Shown here piece by piece: positions 21,801 through 31,080 of a stretch of 64,000 nucleotides of DNA (position 1 is its first letter; each line of letters opens with the position of its first letter). Source of the DNA: Austropuccinia psidii. Lineage: Eukaryota > Basidiomycota > Pucciniomycetes > Pucciniales > Sphaerophragmiaceae. The notes beneath the pieces were generated by a model. It saw nothing but the letters and a program-made list of their open reading frames with translations. It made no database searches and was not told where the DNA came from. The stretch lies in the NCBI GenBank assembly GCA_023105745.1, contig JALGQZ010000007.1:2835592-2899591 (forward strand). Reading direction: 5' to 3'. A program made the translations under genes and the position numbers.

Positions 21801-22590
21801 ACTCCTCAAACCTCTTCCAATTCCAAATGGTCCGTGGATTTGTCTTTCAATGTACTTCATCACTCAACTGCCACTGTCCAACTAATTTGACTCAATCCTT
21901 GTCATAGTGGACAGATTTTCAAAAATGGCAGTTTTCATTCCAACAATGTCTTCAATAACTTCACTAGATTTGGCCCATTTATTAATGAAGAATATCTTTT
22001 CAAAGCATGGCCTTCCTTCATGCATTGTCAATGATAGAGGTTCCCTTTTTTTTTCTTCCTTTTGGACTAATCATTGTCAGAAGCTCAATATTTCAAGGGA
22101 TCTGTCAACTTCTTACCATCCAGAAACTAATGGACAGACAGAGAGGGTAAATCAGATACTAGAACAGTATCTTTGGATGTATGTCAGTTATCATCAAGAT
22201 GATTGGAATACCTGGCTCCCTCTGGCTGAATTTGCCTACAATAATTCTGATAACTCTTCAACCAAGCAATCACTTTTTTTCACTGTTTATGGAAGAGATC
22301 CACAGTTTGACTCAGCTCACATCACTCAAGATACTCCTGCTGGAGGGGTATCAACAAAAATCCAATCAGTACCACAAGATGTCAAGAGAGAACTTGAAGT
22401 TTCCATAAACCGGTTTAAGAGGTATGCAGATAAAAGTAGAGCAAGTCCACCTGTTTTCAATCCTGGTGACATGTTATGGCTTTCTTCCAAGAACATCAAA
22501 TCAAAAAGACCTACCAAAAAACTTTCTGAAGGATGGTTGGGTCCTTTTCCAATCTTCAAGAAAGTCAGTACTCATGCTTACCACCTCAAG
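18803..22590 (+). pseudogene. gag-pol: Family A gag (rest), protease, RT, RNase H, integrase
   Basis: This continues the gag frame broken at 6762 (SILDQLASHPSKIDSLQDLMDASLKLDTRY spans the join; read across the element only). The zinc knuckle (about 19090-19140), DSGATNS protease (about 19345), RT with YLDDIMVFS (about 20530-20556), RNase H (ETDASDYALG, about 20970) and integrase follow. The integrase H2C2 region is near 21620-21780; the core shows VIVDRFSKMAVF (21901), NDRG (22027) and HPETNGQTERVNQ (22117), so the D, D and E residues are present. Stops and frameshifts interrupt it in at least six places. The integrase is cut at 22590 by family C, with the flank TCAAG. 18925-21159 is duplicated at 1-2235. 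Confidence 0.9.
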
Positions 22591-24089
22591 TGTCAGCCTG
22601 TGACTCAAAATAGAGCACCAGCATGACATCCAACATGCCATAAGTAATGGTATGAGGAATATTGGACAAATATAGCCAATACAAGTAAATTATAAAGAGG
22701 AAACCTCCTCAAAGATAATAAGAAAGGACAAAGATATGCCCTATCAAAGATAAGACCAAATAAGCAAAAACTCTTATTCTGGCCTCTAATCTAACTTATG
22801 TATATTTAATGGAAACCCCACCAGAATTGTTATTTTTCTTAAAGCTCACATAGAGAGCTACACAATGATATCATCCATGTTGTTGTAACACCACTACAAC
22901 TGGAGATACCATATAACCTTATTTTCAAAAACCAAGTCCCCCTGAAAGTCAAAGAGGGCTTGTACAAAACTGTACAAAAGTATAACCAAATTAAAGATCT
23001 CAACAAGAGCTTTAATTTGAGACACCTTAGACCTCTGTATCTCTTAAATTGACTGAGGGATCTTGGTTCAAAGGTTTAATAACCAAAATACAGATATTCT
23101 GAAAACAAGAAAATAAACAAACCCCTGTATTTTTGGCATACACTCATACAACTGTACAGTGTAATATACCAAACTGTAGAGCTAATCAAGCCCTACAAAA
23201 CTGTATGATCAGAATACAGATATCTTCCAAATTGAAGAAGATATCTAGCATGGAAGTTCTTGAAGCCTCATACTGATGTACAAAATTACATCCAAAAACT
23301 TAAAACCCTTATAACTTTTGCTATTTGCAAGAAGGGTAAACATGAAGCATACCAAATTGAAGAGCTCATTAAGCCCTTCAATTCTGTGCTCTTGGTTTCT
23401 TGATATCTCAAAAACTGACTGAGATATCTTGGTTGGAAGTATTTTGACCAATACTGGCCTGTACCAAACCTGTACCAACCAGTACTGGCTTGATACTTAA
23501 AATAATGGTTGTTTAAAGCTTAAACCCGCCCAGAATGATTAATATTAGTCATCCAGACACTCTGGACACGTCACAATGGTGCTGACGTGGCCTGTGAAGA
23601 GTTTTTTCACCCTGTATTGATCCAGAATGATCATTTGTGGTCCAAAAACCACAATTCTAACTATGCTGACGTCAGAATTGATGGTACAGAACCACAACCC
23701 AGCCTCCAGAGTGAAAATTTTCACTCTGTAGACGTGTGAAGAGCCTACCAGTCTTTCACAGTCCTCAGAGGAGATAAAAGCAGGTCTTTCCTCACTGGAA
23801 AAGACTCATCTTATCATGAATTAACATCCTTACGTAGTAAAACTGTCTTATACCAGTAGTACTCTTAGGATTATATTGATATAATTAAAATAATTAATTA
23901 TTGTAGTGTTTCTTTACAGTCAAAGATATTAGAGCATTGCAACCCAGGTCCTCAATAGACTCATCACCACTGTTACCACATAGCAGTAGGACCTGAAGAT
24001 TTCATTTATTATTTATTTTTTGTGTGTCACAGTCATAGTGCTAGCTTGTATTTACTATTTTTGAGCTACTACATAGACTCACCCTGACA
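22591..24089 (+). repeat. Family C 5' LTR
   Basis: TGTCAGCCTGTGACTC to CACCCTGACA. The U3 region has four ACGT-core motifs between 23566 and 23740, a 22-bp perfect palindrome at 23707-23728 and a TATA-like GATAAAAG at 23773. Confidence 0.93.
23566..23780 (+). promoter_or_regulatory. Family C LTR promoter: ACGT cores, palindrome and TATA-like box
   Basis: ACACGTCAC (23566-23574), TGACGTGG (23583-23590), the perfect CRE/ATF palindrome TGACGTCA (23667-23674) and GACGTGTG (23731-23738) lie upstream of GATAAAAG (23773-23780). CRE/ATF motifs are known targets of bZIP stress regulators in fungi; use by this element is inferred. The block recurs at +5,877 in the 3' LTR. Confidence 0.55.
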
Positions 24090-24108
24090 TTTTGGGGGCC
24101 TGGCCGTT
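24090..24108 (+). other. Candidate primer binding site of family C
   Basis: TTTTGGGGGCCTGGCCGTTG follows the LTR end. It matches the block after the B (8750) and B2 (58331) LTRs almost exactly, although the LTRs themselves differ. Confidence 0.5.
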
Positions 24109-24329
24109 GTTTTAACCTATTCTGGACCTATTTTGGCGATTTTTGGATCATCTTCACTATTTTTGAAGGTTTTTTACTATAAAAGTAAGTACAATTTCGA
24201 GTTTTTTTCATTTTTTAACTAATTTTCATCTCTTATATTATAAAAATATAATATATATTTTTTATATATTGTATTTTATTAAAATATATTAAATAATATA
24301 TTTTATTTTATTTTTGAGTATTTATACTC

Positions 24330-25180
24330 TTCAAAGCTTTATATTGCAATTTTCACGAAAATTAATAATAATAAATAATTATTTTTAATTTTTCAAATTT
24401 ATTTTTATATACAAACAGTATATTTAAATAAAAAAAATTATTTTTTACCAAATTGTGTAAAAATTAATTTAAATCATAATATTTATTGTAAATCAACAAT
24501 AAATATTGAAATAATAATTTTATTATTTCAATTCTTTAATATTCAAATTGAATATTATTGAAGAAGATCTTTTTTTCCTCAAGTTGAGGAAAAATTGATT
24601 AAAATTTTCTTTTTTTGATAAATAATCAAAAAAAAAAAATCTTAATAATAATAAGTCATTATTATCAATTTACCACGAAAATTGATAATAATAAGTAACT
24701 ATTATTAACTTCTCAAACTTATTTTTATATACAAATAGTATATATAAATAGAAAGTATAATTAATTTTTACCAAATTGTGTAAAATTAATTTAAATCATA
24801 ATATTTATTGTAAACCAACAATAAATATTTAGATAATAATTTTATTATTATTTCAATTCTTTAATATTCAAATTGAATATTATTGAAGAAGAATCTTTCT
24901 ACTCAAGTTGAGGAAAAATTCATCAATTTTAATAATAATAAGTAATTATTATTAACTTCCCAAACTTATTTTTATATACAAATAGTATATTTAAATAGAA
25001 AGCATAATTAATTTTTACCAAATTGTGTAAAATTAATTTAAATCATAATATTTATTGTAAACCAACAATAAATATTTAAATAATAATTTTATTATTATTT
25101 CAATTCTTTAATATTCAAATTGAATATTATTGAAGAAGAATCCTTTCTACTCAAGTTAAGGAAAAATTCATCAATTTTTT
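24330..25180 (+). repeat. Three-copy tandem repeat with hairpins in the family C leader
   Basis: Three units start with ATTTTTATATACAAA at about 24401, 24721 and 24968 (spacing 320 and 247 bp; the first unit has an extra insert). Units 2 and 3 are nearly identical. Each unit holds a perfect 12-bp-stem hairpin AATATTTATTGT / ACAATAAATATT (24478-24507, 24800-24829, 25047-25076) and a second palindrome AATATTCAA-A-TTGAATATT. Short AAAT runs follow at 25186-25220. Confidence 0.85.
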
Positions 25181-25185
25181 TAAAA

Positions 25186-25222
25186 TAAAAAAAATAAATA
25201 AATAAATAAATAAAAATAAGTA
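25186..25222 (+). repeat. AAAT microsatellite
   Basis: An uninterrupted AAATAAATAAAT run of about eight units is embedded in an A-rich tract in the family C leader. Confidence 0.7.
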
Positions 25223-25596
25223 AATAACTTATCAATAATATTCAAGTTTAATAATATAAACTTTTAATATTAACTACTTTACTTATAAAAATAAGTGAAA
25301 CAAAACTGTTATTTCTTCAAAAAATAAAAAATAAAATAATAATAATAATAAATAATTAAAACTCAAATATCAAACCAAACTCAGAAGAAATAACAGTAAG
25401 GAATTGGAAATTTTGTTTATTCAAATTGAATTACAAACCTTCTCCATTTTCTTTCAAAGTGGAAAAAAAATTCCATTTGAGACAAAATCACAGTGAAATT
25501 CATCTGTACCAGCCTCAAAGACAAGGAGGCAGTACTAACTCCCAAGCAAATTGCCAAGGAGTATAAAGCAGAAATCAGTCCAAGGGCCTTTTAAAG

Positions 25597-25667
25597 GTAA
25601 AGAAACCTTGGAAAATACAGAATTTTTGTCTTTTGTCATTTTTTAACATGACAACTCCATTTCTCAG
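25597..25667 (+). other. Candidate intron spanning the family C gag start codon
   Basis: A donor AAAG|GTAAAG at 25597 lies 51 nt before the gag ATG (25648), and an acceptor TTTCTCAG ends at 25667, 17 nt after that ATG. Removing it would delete the gag start and enter the +1 frame, which stays open to 25963. The same arrangement occurs in families B and B2. No intron is proven here, and the upstream exon in this element is open for only a short stretch. Confidence 0.4.
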
Positions 25668-28443
25668 AGATCTTGGATACCCAAGAAATCAGCCAGAAAT
25701 CTGGCAAAGAAGAAACAGAGGGAGAAGGCCACCCCCTTCTGGATCAAATAACCAACAAAGGACTTATTATCAGGAAACTCCTGCTCAAAGTCCCACCCCA
25801 AACCAAATCCAGCCCAGTCCAACAAAAAAATTGGACAGATGCAGGGAAAATAACTCATATTCATGTACTCCTAAAAGGATTTTCCACATGGAGTATGGAC
25901 AACAAAACCTTAACCATGGGAGTATCATGGAAGGAAATTGGAATAATGAGGCAAAAAATATGAGTCAATCTTATTACTTGCCAAAAGATTCTGGAAGAAA
26001 TGAAAAGTTGGAATCTCAACAGCCATTTCATACTCTCAGAAGAGACTTGAATCAGAGGGAATCAAACAGAAATCCAAGCCATAGAGAATTCTTGGCATAT
26101 GGAAGAGCCCAATCTGATTCAGGAACACCAAGGCATGGAAGAAGAAATTCCATCTTTACCACATCAGTCCAACAGCTACAGGACTTGAAATCCAAAGGAC
26201 AATATTTCCAGGACTCTCCAGTCATCCCTGGTGGTTTCCAGCAGAGGACATGGAGCCCTAGTAGAAAACAAGAATTCTTTCAGGAAGGAGAAGATAGAAT
26301 CAGATCCTTTGATGAAACAATGAATAAAATTAGCCCAAGAGGAACACAAATCCTAAAAAACACTGTACCTACCAATAGTGTTAGCTCAGAATCAATTGAT
26401 CCTCAGCTTAAGCCTATTGATGATAAAATACCCCCTCAAAAATTTGAAACCACAGATTCCAGAGGTAGTAGTTTCATATGGTCCAACATGGGTAAATTCA
26501 TGGAATGGACATATGATCATGTTCAAGAAGTGACTTCAGAAATGAAAACACTCAAGGAAGAAAATTCCTTCCAAGCAACAGTCATAGAAAACTTGAACAC
26601 AAATCTATCCAGAATCTGGGCAGAATTTGAAAATACAAACAGACAGTTGAACTCAATATTAGAGGAACAACAAGCTGTGAGAAGAGATTTAAGAAATATC
26701 CAATATCAACAGCAAAGCCTGGAAAAAGAAGTGGATTTTCTCTATAAAAAGGAGGAAAAAGAAGATAATTTCTTCCCTCAAACAGCTCAAGATGATAAAC
26801 CACTCACCAAAGTAAAAGAGGAAGAATCAGAAAACCAAGCTCCTGCATCCCAGGATCCAAAGTTAAGGTCTGAGTCTATTTACCAAGATGGTGAGAACCT
26901 CAGTTACTCTGAGAAACAAGCATTGAAGCAATTACCTGAAGTGGTAAATTGGCCTAAATTCTCAGGAATTGGAGAATATGATCATATGGAGCTTATTGAT
27001 TATATTAATGGACTTTTTGTTGATGTCCCAAAGATACCAGACTACTGGATCACCACAAGACTCAACACTGCATTCAGAGGCCATGCAAATATATGGTACA
27101 CTGAAATGAAAGAGATACATGGTAGGAAAAGCTGGCCATGGTGGAGAAACCAAATAATACAAAAGTACAGCAATGGTACTTGGATTTGGCAAAAAACCAT
27201 CTCTTTTGAGAGTGACAGATACTCTACAGAAAAAGACCCTTATGAATGGTGTCTTAAACAAACAAAAAGACTCAAATCTATTGATCCAAACATGACAATA
27301 GAGATGAGAAATCATAAGATTCTGACAAAACTTCCAGGAGACTTAGAACATGCAGTAAAGTGCAGATGCAGCAAAATAAGCAGCATTGATGACATAGCAA
27401 ATGTCATACAAGATGTCAGAAAAAAGACATCAATTGGCAGTAGTTCACCCTATAGGTCACATGATATCAGAGAAAAACCAAAGATACTCATGGAAAAAGA
27501 CCTCAAACCTACTAATGGTGAAGAAGCACCAAGGAGAAGGAACACATGCCATAACTGTGGATCACCTGACCACTATGCAAATAATTGTCCCAAGGGAAAA
27601 AAGAAAATATTTGCAATAGAGGAAGAGTCAGTGGAAGAACACATGGAGTACAAATCTGACTCTGACAGCATGGGAAATGGGCTAAGACAGTATTCAGACA
27701 GTGGATCAGAGCCTATTGAACAATATTTATTAGAGTATGAGGATGAGAAAACAGAATCAGTCCTAGGAAACTCTGTGAAACCAGAACTCATTCAACCCAA
27801 AAATGGTGAAGACAGAAGTGGCAGAACCATTGATTCTAAAGAGTATTTGGAAGTACCCAAAACTGGTATGGCCTTTATTCATGGAGCAAAATCAAAACTT
27901 GATGTGTACATTGAAAATAAAAAGCATCCTTTGATTTTCGACACAGGAGCAAATTGCTCAGTAGTAGCCAAAGAATACTTGGACAGACACTTTCCAATGT
28001 GGAATGCAGAGATACTTTTAACAAAAGCAAGAAGCTTTAAAAGTGCTGCAGGCGAAATGAAGTCACTTGGAATAATCCAAAAAATAATTATAATACCACA
28101 CAAAATGGGAAACCTCAGATTAAACATTGAGTTTGTGGTACTTGAAAATGCTAAGTTTGATGGATTCTTAATGGGTACAGAGTACCATAGAATCTATGGC
28201 ATAAGCATACATAATTCCCTAGAGAGTTACTTTATAATTGGGCAAGACAAACAAAGAAAGTTCTACTTTGAAACTGACAACCCCAATCAAATAAAAAGAT
28301 ATTCAAATAGGGATTATTTAATAGAGAGAAGGAATGAACCACCAGACAAAGACCAATGGGTAAAACTGGATGATGCTTCAGATCAATATTCTTATTTGAA
28401 AGGATCAAGAGCCTCCATGAGGACAAAAGAGTCTCATCAATGA
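25648..28443 (+). CDS. gag: Family C Gag-protease protein, 931 aa
   Basis: I chose the ATG at 25648 (MTTPFLRDLG); the frame extends a few codons upstream only through TTG. Residues 1-270 are basic, Gln/Asn/Pro-rich and probably disordered. About 290-370 looks like a coiled coil (repeated Leu/Glu/Gln heptads). The capsid-like domain spans about 430-585 (VVNWPKFSGIGEYDHMELIDYING to LPGDLEHAVKCRC), homologous to the Gag of B and B2. One CCHC knuckle, CHNCGSPDHYANNCP, lies near residue 635; an acidic Ser-rich linker follows. A retropepsin-like domain with FDTGANCSVVAKEYL starts near residue 765, with a second signature FLMGTEYHRIYGI. The stop is followed at once by the polypurine tract. It should form particles and mature itself, borrowing RT and integrase. 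Intact frame. Confidence 0.9.
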   Translation: MTTPFLRDLGYPRNQPEIWQRRNRGRRPPPSGSNNQQRTYYQETPAQSPTPNQIQPSPTKKLDRCRENNSYSCTPKRIFHMEYGQQNLNHGSIMEGNWNNEAKNMSQSYYLPKDSGRNEKLESQQPFHTLRRDLNQRESNRNPSHREFLAYGRAQSDSGTPRHGRRNSIFTTSVQQLQDLKSKGQYFQDSPVIPGGFQQRTWSPSRKQEFFQEGEDRIRSFDETMNKISPRGTQILKNTVPTNSVSSESIDPQLKPIDDKIPPQKFETTDSRGSSFIWSNMGKFMEWTYDHVQEVTSEMKTLKEENSFQATVIENLNTNLSRIWAEFENTNRQLNSILEEQQAVRRDLRNIQYQQQSLEKEVDFLYKKEEKEDNFFPQTAQDDKPLTKVKEEESENQAPASQDPKLRSESIYQDGENLSYSEKQALKQLPEVVNWPKFSGIGEYDHMELIDYINGLFVDVPKIPDYWITTRLNTAFRGHANIWYTEMKEIHGRKSWPWWRNQIIQKYSNGTWIWQKTISFESDRYSTEKDPYEWCLKQTKRLKSIDPNMTIEMRNHKILTKLPGDLEHAVKCRCSKISSIDDIANVIQDVRKKTSIGSSSPYRSHDIREKPKILMEKDLKPTNGEEAPRRRNTCHNCGSPDHYANNCPKGKKKIFAIEEESVEEHMEYKSDSDSMGNGLRQYSDSGSEPIEQYLLEYEDEKTESVLGNSVKPELIQPKNGEDRSGRTIDSKEYLEVPKTGMAFIHGAKSKLDVYIENKKHPLIFDTGANCSVVAKEYLDRHFPMWNAEILLTKARSFKSAAGEMKSLGIIQKIIIIPHKMGNLRLNIEFVVLENAKFDGFLMGTEYHRIYGISIHNSLESYFIIGQDKQRKFYFETDNPNQIKRYSNRDYLIERRNEPPDKDQWVKLDDASDQYSYLKGSRASMRTKESHQ

Positions 28444-28450
28444 TGAGCCT

Positions 28451-28467
28451 TTTTTGGAGGGAGGGTA
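28451..28467 (+). other. Polypurine tract of family C
   Basis: TTTTTGGAGGGAGGGTA immediately precedes the 3' LTR. Confidence 0.75.
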
Positions 28468-29966
28468 TGTCAGCCTGTGACTCAAAATAGAGCACCAGCA
28501 TGACATCCAACATGCCATAAGTAATGGTATGAGGAATATTGGACAGATATAGCCAATACAAGTAAATTATAAAGAGGAAACCTCCTCAAAGATAATAAGA
28601 AAGGACAAAGATATGCCCTATCAAAGATAAGACCAAATAAGCAAAAACTCTTATTCTGGCCTCTAATCTAACTTATGTATATTTAATGGGAACCCCACCA
28701 GAATTGTTATTTTTCTTAAAGCTCACATAGAGAGCTACACAATGATATCATCCATGTTGTTGTAACACCACTACAACTGGAGATACCATATAACCTTATT
28801 TTCAAAAACCAAGTCCCCCTGAAAGTCAAAGAGGGCTTGTACAAAACTGTACAAAAGTATAACCAAATTAAAGATCTCAACAAGAGCTTTAATTTGAGAC
28901 ACCTTAGACCTCTGTATCTCTTAAATTGACTGAGGGATCTTGGTTCAAATGTTTAATAACCAAAATACAGATATTCTGAAAACAAGAAAATAAACAAACC
29001 CCTGTATTTTTGGCATACACTCATACAACTGTACAGTGTAATATACCAAACTGTAGAGCTAATCAAGCCCTACAAAACTGTATCATCAGAATACAGATAT
29101 CTTCCAAATTGAAGAAGATATCTAGCATGGAAGTTCTTGAAGCCTCATACTGATGTACAAAATTACATCCAAAAACTTAAAACCCTTATAACTTTTGCTA
29201 TTTGCAAGAAGGGTAAACATGAAGCATACCAAATTGAAGAGCTCATTAAGCCCTTCAATTCTGTGCTCTTGGTTTCTTGATATCTCAAAAACTGACTGAG
29301 ATATCTTGGTTGGAAGTATTTTGACCAATACTGGCCTGTACCAAACCTGTACCAACCAGTACTGGCTTGATACTTAAAATAATGGTTGTTTAAAGCTTAA
29401 ACCCGCCCAGAATGATTAATATTAGTCATCCAGACACTCTGGACACGTCACAATGGTGCTGACGTGGCCTGTGAAGAGTTTTTTCACCCTGTATTGATCC
29501 AGAATGATCATTTGTGGTCCAAAAACCACAATTCTAACTATGCTGACGTCAGAATTGATGGTACAGAACCACAACCCAGCCTCCAGAGTGAAAATTTTCA
29601 CTCTGTAGACGTGTGAAGAGCCTACCAGTCTTTCACAGTCCTCAGAGGAGATAAAAGCAGGTCTTTCCTCACTGGAAAAGACTCATCTTATCATGAATTA
29701 ACATCCTTACGTAGTAAAACTGTCTTATACCAGTAGTACTCTTAGGATTATATTGATATAATTAAAATAATTAATTATTGTAGTGTTTCTTTACAGTCAA
29801 AGATATTAGAGCATTGCAACCCAGGTCCTCAATAGACTCATCACCACTGTTACCACATAGCAGTAGGACCTGAAGATTTCATTTATTATTTATTTTTTGT
29901 GTGTCACAGTCATAGTGCTAGCTTGTATTTACTATTTTTGAGCTACTACATAGACTCACCCTGACA
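28468..29966 (+). repeat. Family C 3' LTR
   Basis: 1,499 bp, same length as the 5' LTR and nearly identical; differences I noticed include 28538, 28688, 28949 and 29082. The target duplication TCAAG follows. Confidence 0.93.
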
Positions 29967-30300
29967 TCAAGCTTCAATCTCAATGGAAATCCATCCACCC
30001 AGTCTTCCATATTTCACTTTTGGAACCCGTCAAGACATCAAGAATCCCAAATCGGCATCAAGACCCTCCTCCTCCAATCATCATTGAAGCAGAAGAGGAA
30101 TGGGAAGTCTCTCAAATACCGGATTCAAACCTCAAGAGAGAAAGTTATGGTATCTGGTAGAATGGAAAGGTTTCAGTCAAGACTCAGAAAGATCCACAGG
30201 GGAACCAGCTGAAAACCTCAAGAATTGTCCTGAGGTTGTCAAAGATTTTCACTCTTTGTATCCTGACAAGCCAGGACCCAATTCTTCAAAAGCTTGAATT
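29967..30300 (+). pseudogene. pol: Family A integrase C-terminus with chromodomain
   Basis: This resumes the family A pol after the family C insertion. It encodes the end of the integrase C-terminal domain and, at about 30145-30282, a chromodomain: LWYLVEWKGFSQDSERSTGEP...NCPEVVKDFHSLYPDKPGP. The usual STWEP Trp is Gly here, so one aromatic-cage-region residue is lost; the minus-strand copy at about 40999-41136 keeps STWEP. Chromodomains at this place define chromoviruses and are thought to steer insertion toward marked chromatin. Confidence 0.88.
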
Positions 30301-31066
30301 TTTATGGTGCTTGGTTGGGAGAGGATTTACCCAAAGTAAGCCCCACTCCTGGTATGCACCTTTGGGGGTATTCTACTCTTTTCTGTTGTGGGCATCACCT
30401 TGGCCACTCTGTGAGCACTTTGCAACTTGGACACAGATCCTTTGGCCTGGCTTTCAACATCAATTCCAATTTATGGCGACTTGGGCAAATGGACCATTCT
30501 TTTCTTATTTTCCTTCCCAAGATATTATCCTTTCAACACATTCATTTAGCATAACCTCTCTTATTTATGGCACTGGCGGGAGTGGTAACTACCAAAAGTA
30601 AGTTCCTTTCCTGGTGTGCACTTCCCTGAGGGGTCTACAATCTTTCAAAAAATCACCTTGGCCACTCTGTGAGCACCTGGCATAAAATTCTGTTATCCAG
30701 GTCCTTTGCCAATTTCAAAATCAACTATCAAAATAAGTGATGAAGATAGCTCTCCCCCTCAAAATTGATTTTTCCTTTTTATTTTCTTTTCCTTTCTTCA
30801 TACTTGTATTCTTTTACTTTTCTCTTCTTTATATTTTCTTAAATTTCTTTTCTTATAACTTTTAATGCCAAAATAATGTCTTCAACATTTTCAAAGCCAA
30901 ATGTCAAGAGAAGACCCAGTCAACCTCAATTCATATGCCAACATTTTCATCAGTTCAAATTTTTTCTTTTCAAGATTCAAATACCTCTGGAATCCCTATG
31001 TCCAATCCATCTCAACAGCCTCAAAAGGCTTCTACCTTATCTTGGTGCTCAGGAGCTCACCATTCA
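30301..31066 (+). other. Family A 3' untranslated region with a twin repeat
   Basis: No gene is visible. Two imperfect direct repeats of about 90 bp (30329-30418 and 30591-30676) each start with a CCAAA-GTAAG sequence and end with CACCTTGGCCACTCTGTGAG. Both are kept in the minus-strand element (about 40857-40950 and 40590-40680). Confidence 0.6.
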
Positions 31067-31080
31067 AGGTAGGGGGGTAC
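31067..31080 (+). other. Polypurine tract of family A
   Basis: AGGTAGGGGGGTAC abuts the LTR start TGTCAC. The minus-strand element has the same feature at 40184-40196. Confidence 0.75.

Larger units (their letters stand above)
22591..29966 (+). mobile_element. Family C non-autonomous LTR retrotransposon (Gag and protease only), young
   Basis: Two LTRs of exactly 1,499 bp (22591-24089 and 28468-29966) flank an internal region with one long frame; the target duplication is TCAAG (22586-22590 and 29967-29971). By eye I count about four mismatches between the LTRs, so insertion was recent. The internal region holds primer-site-like sequence, a 1.5-kb AT-rich leader with tandem repeats, a 931-codon Gag-protease gene and a polypurine tract. 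There is no RT, RNase H or integrase and only 24 bp between the stop codon and the LTR, so this is not a simple loss of reading frame. Mobilisation in trans by family B-type enzymes is inferred from the related Gag and the shared primer-site-like block. Confidence 0.93.

Noticed and set aside
25648..28443. Family C as a truncated full element that lost RT and integrase by deletion
   Set aside because: The frame ends cleanly with its own stop, 24 bp from the LTR, and a polypurine tract follows; I see no residual pol sequence. It remains possible that an ancestor lost pol.
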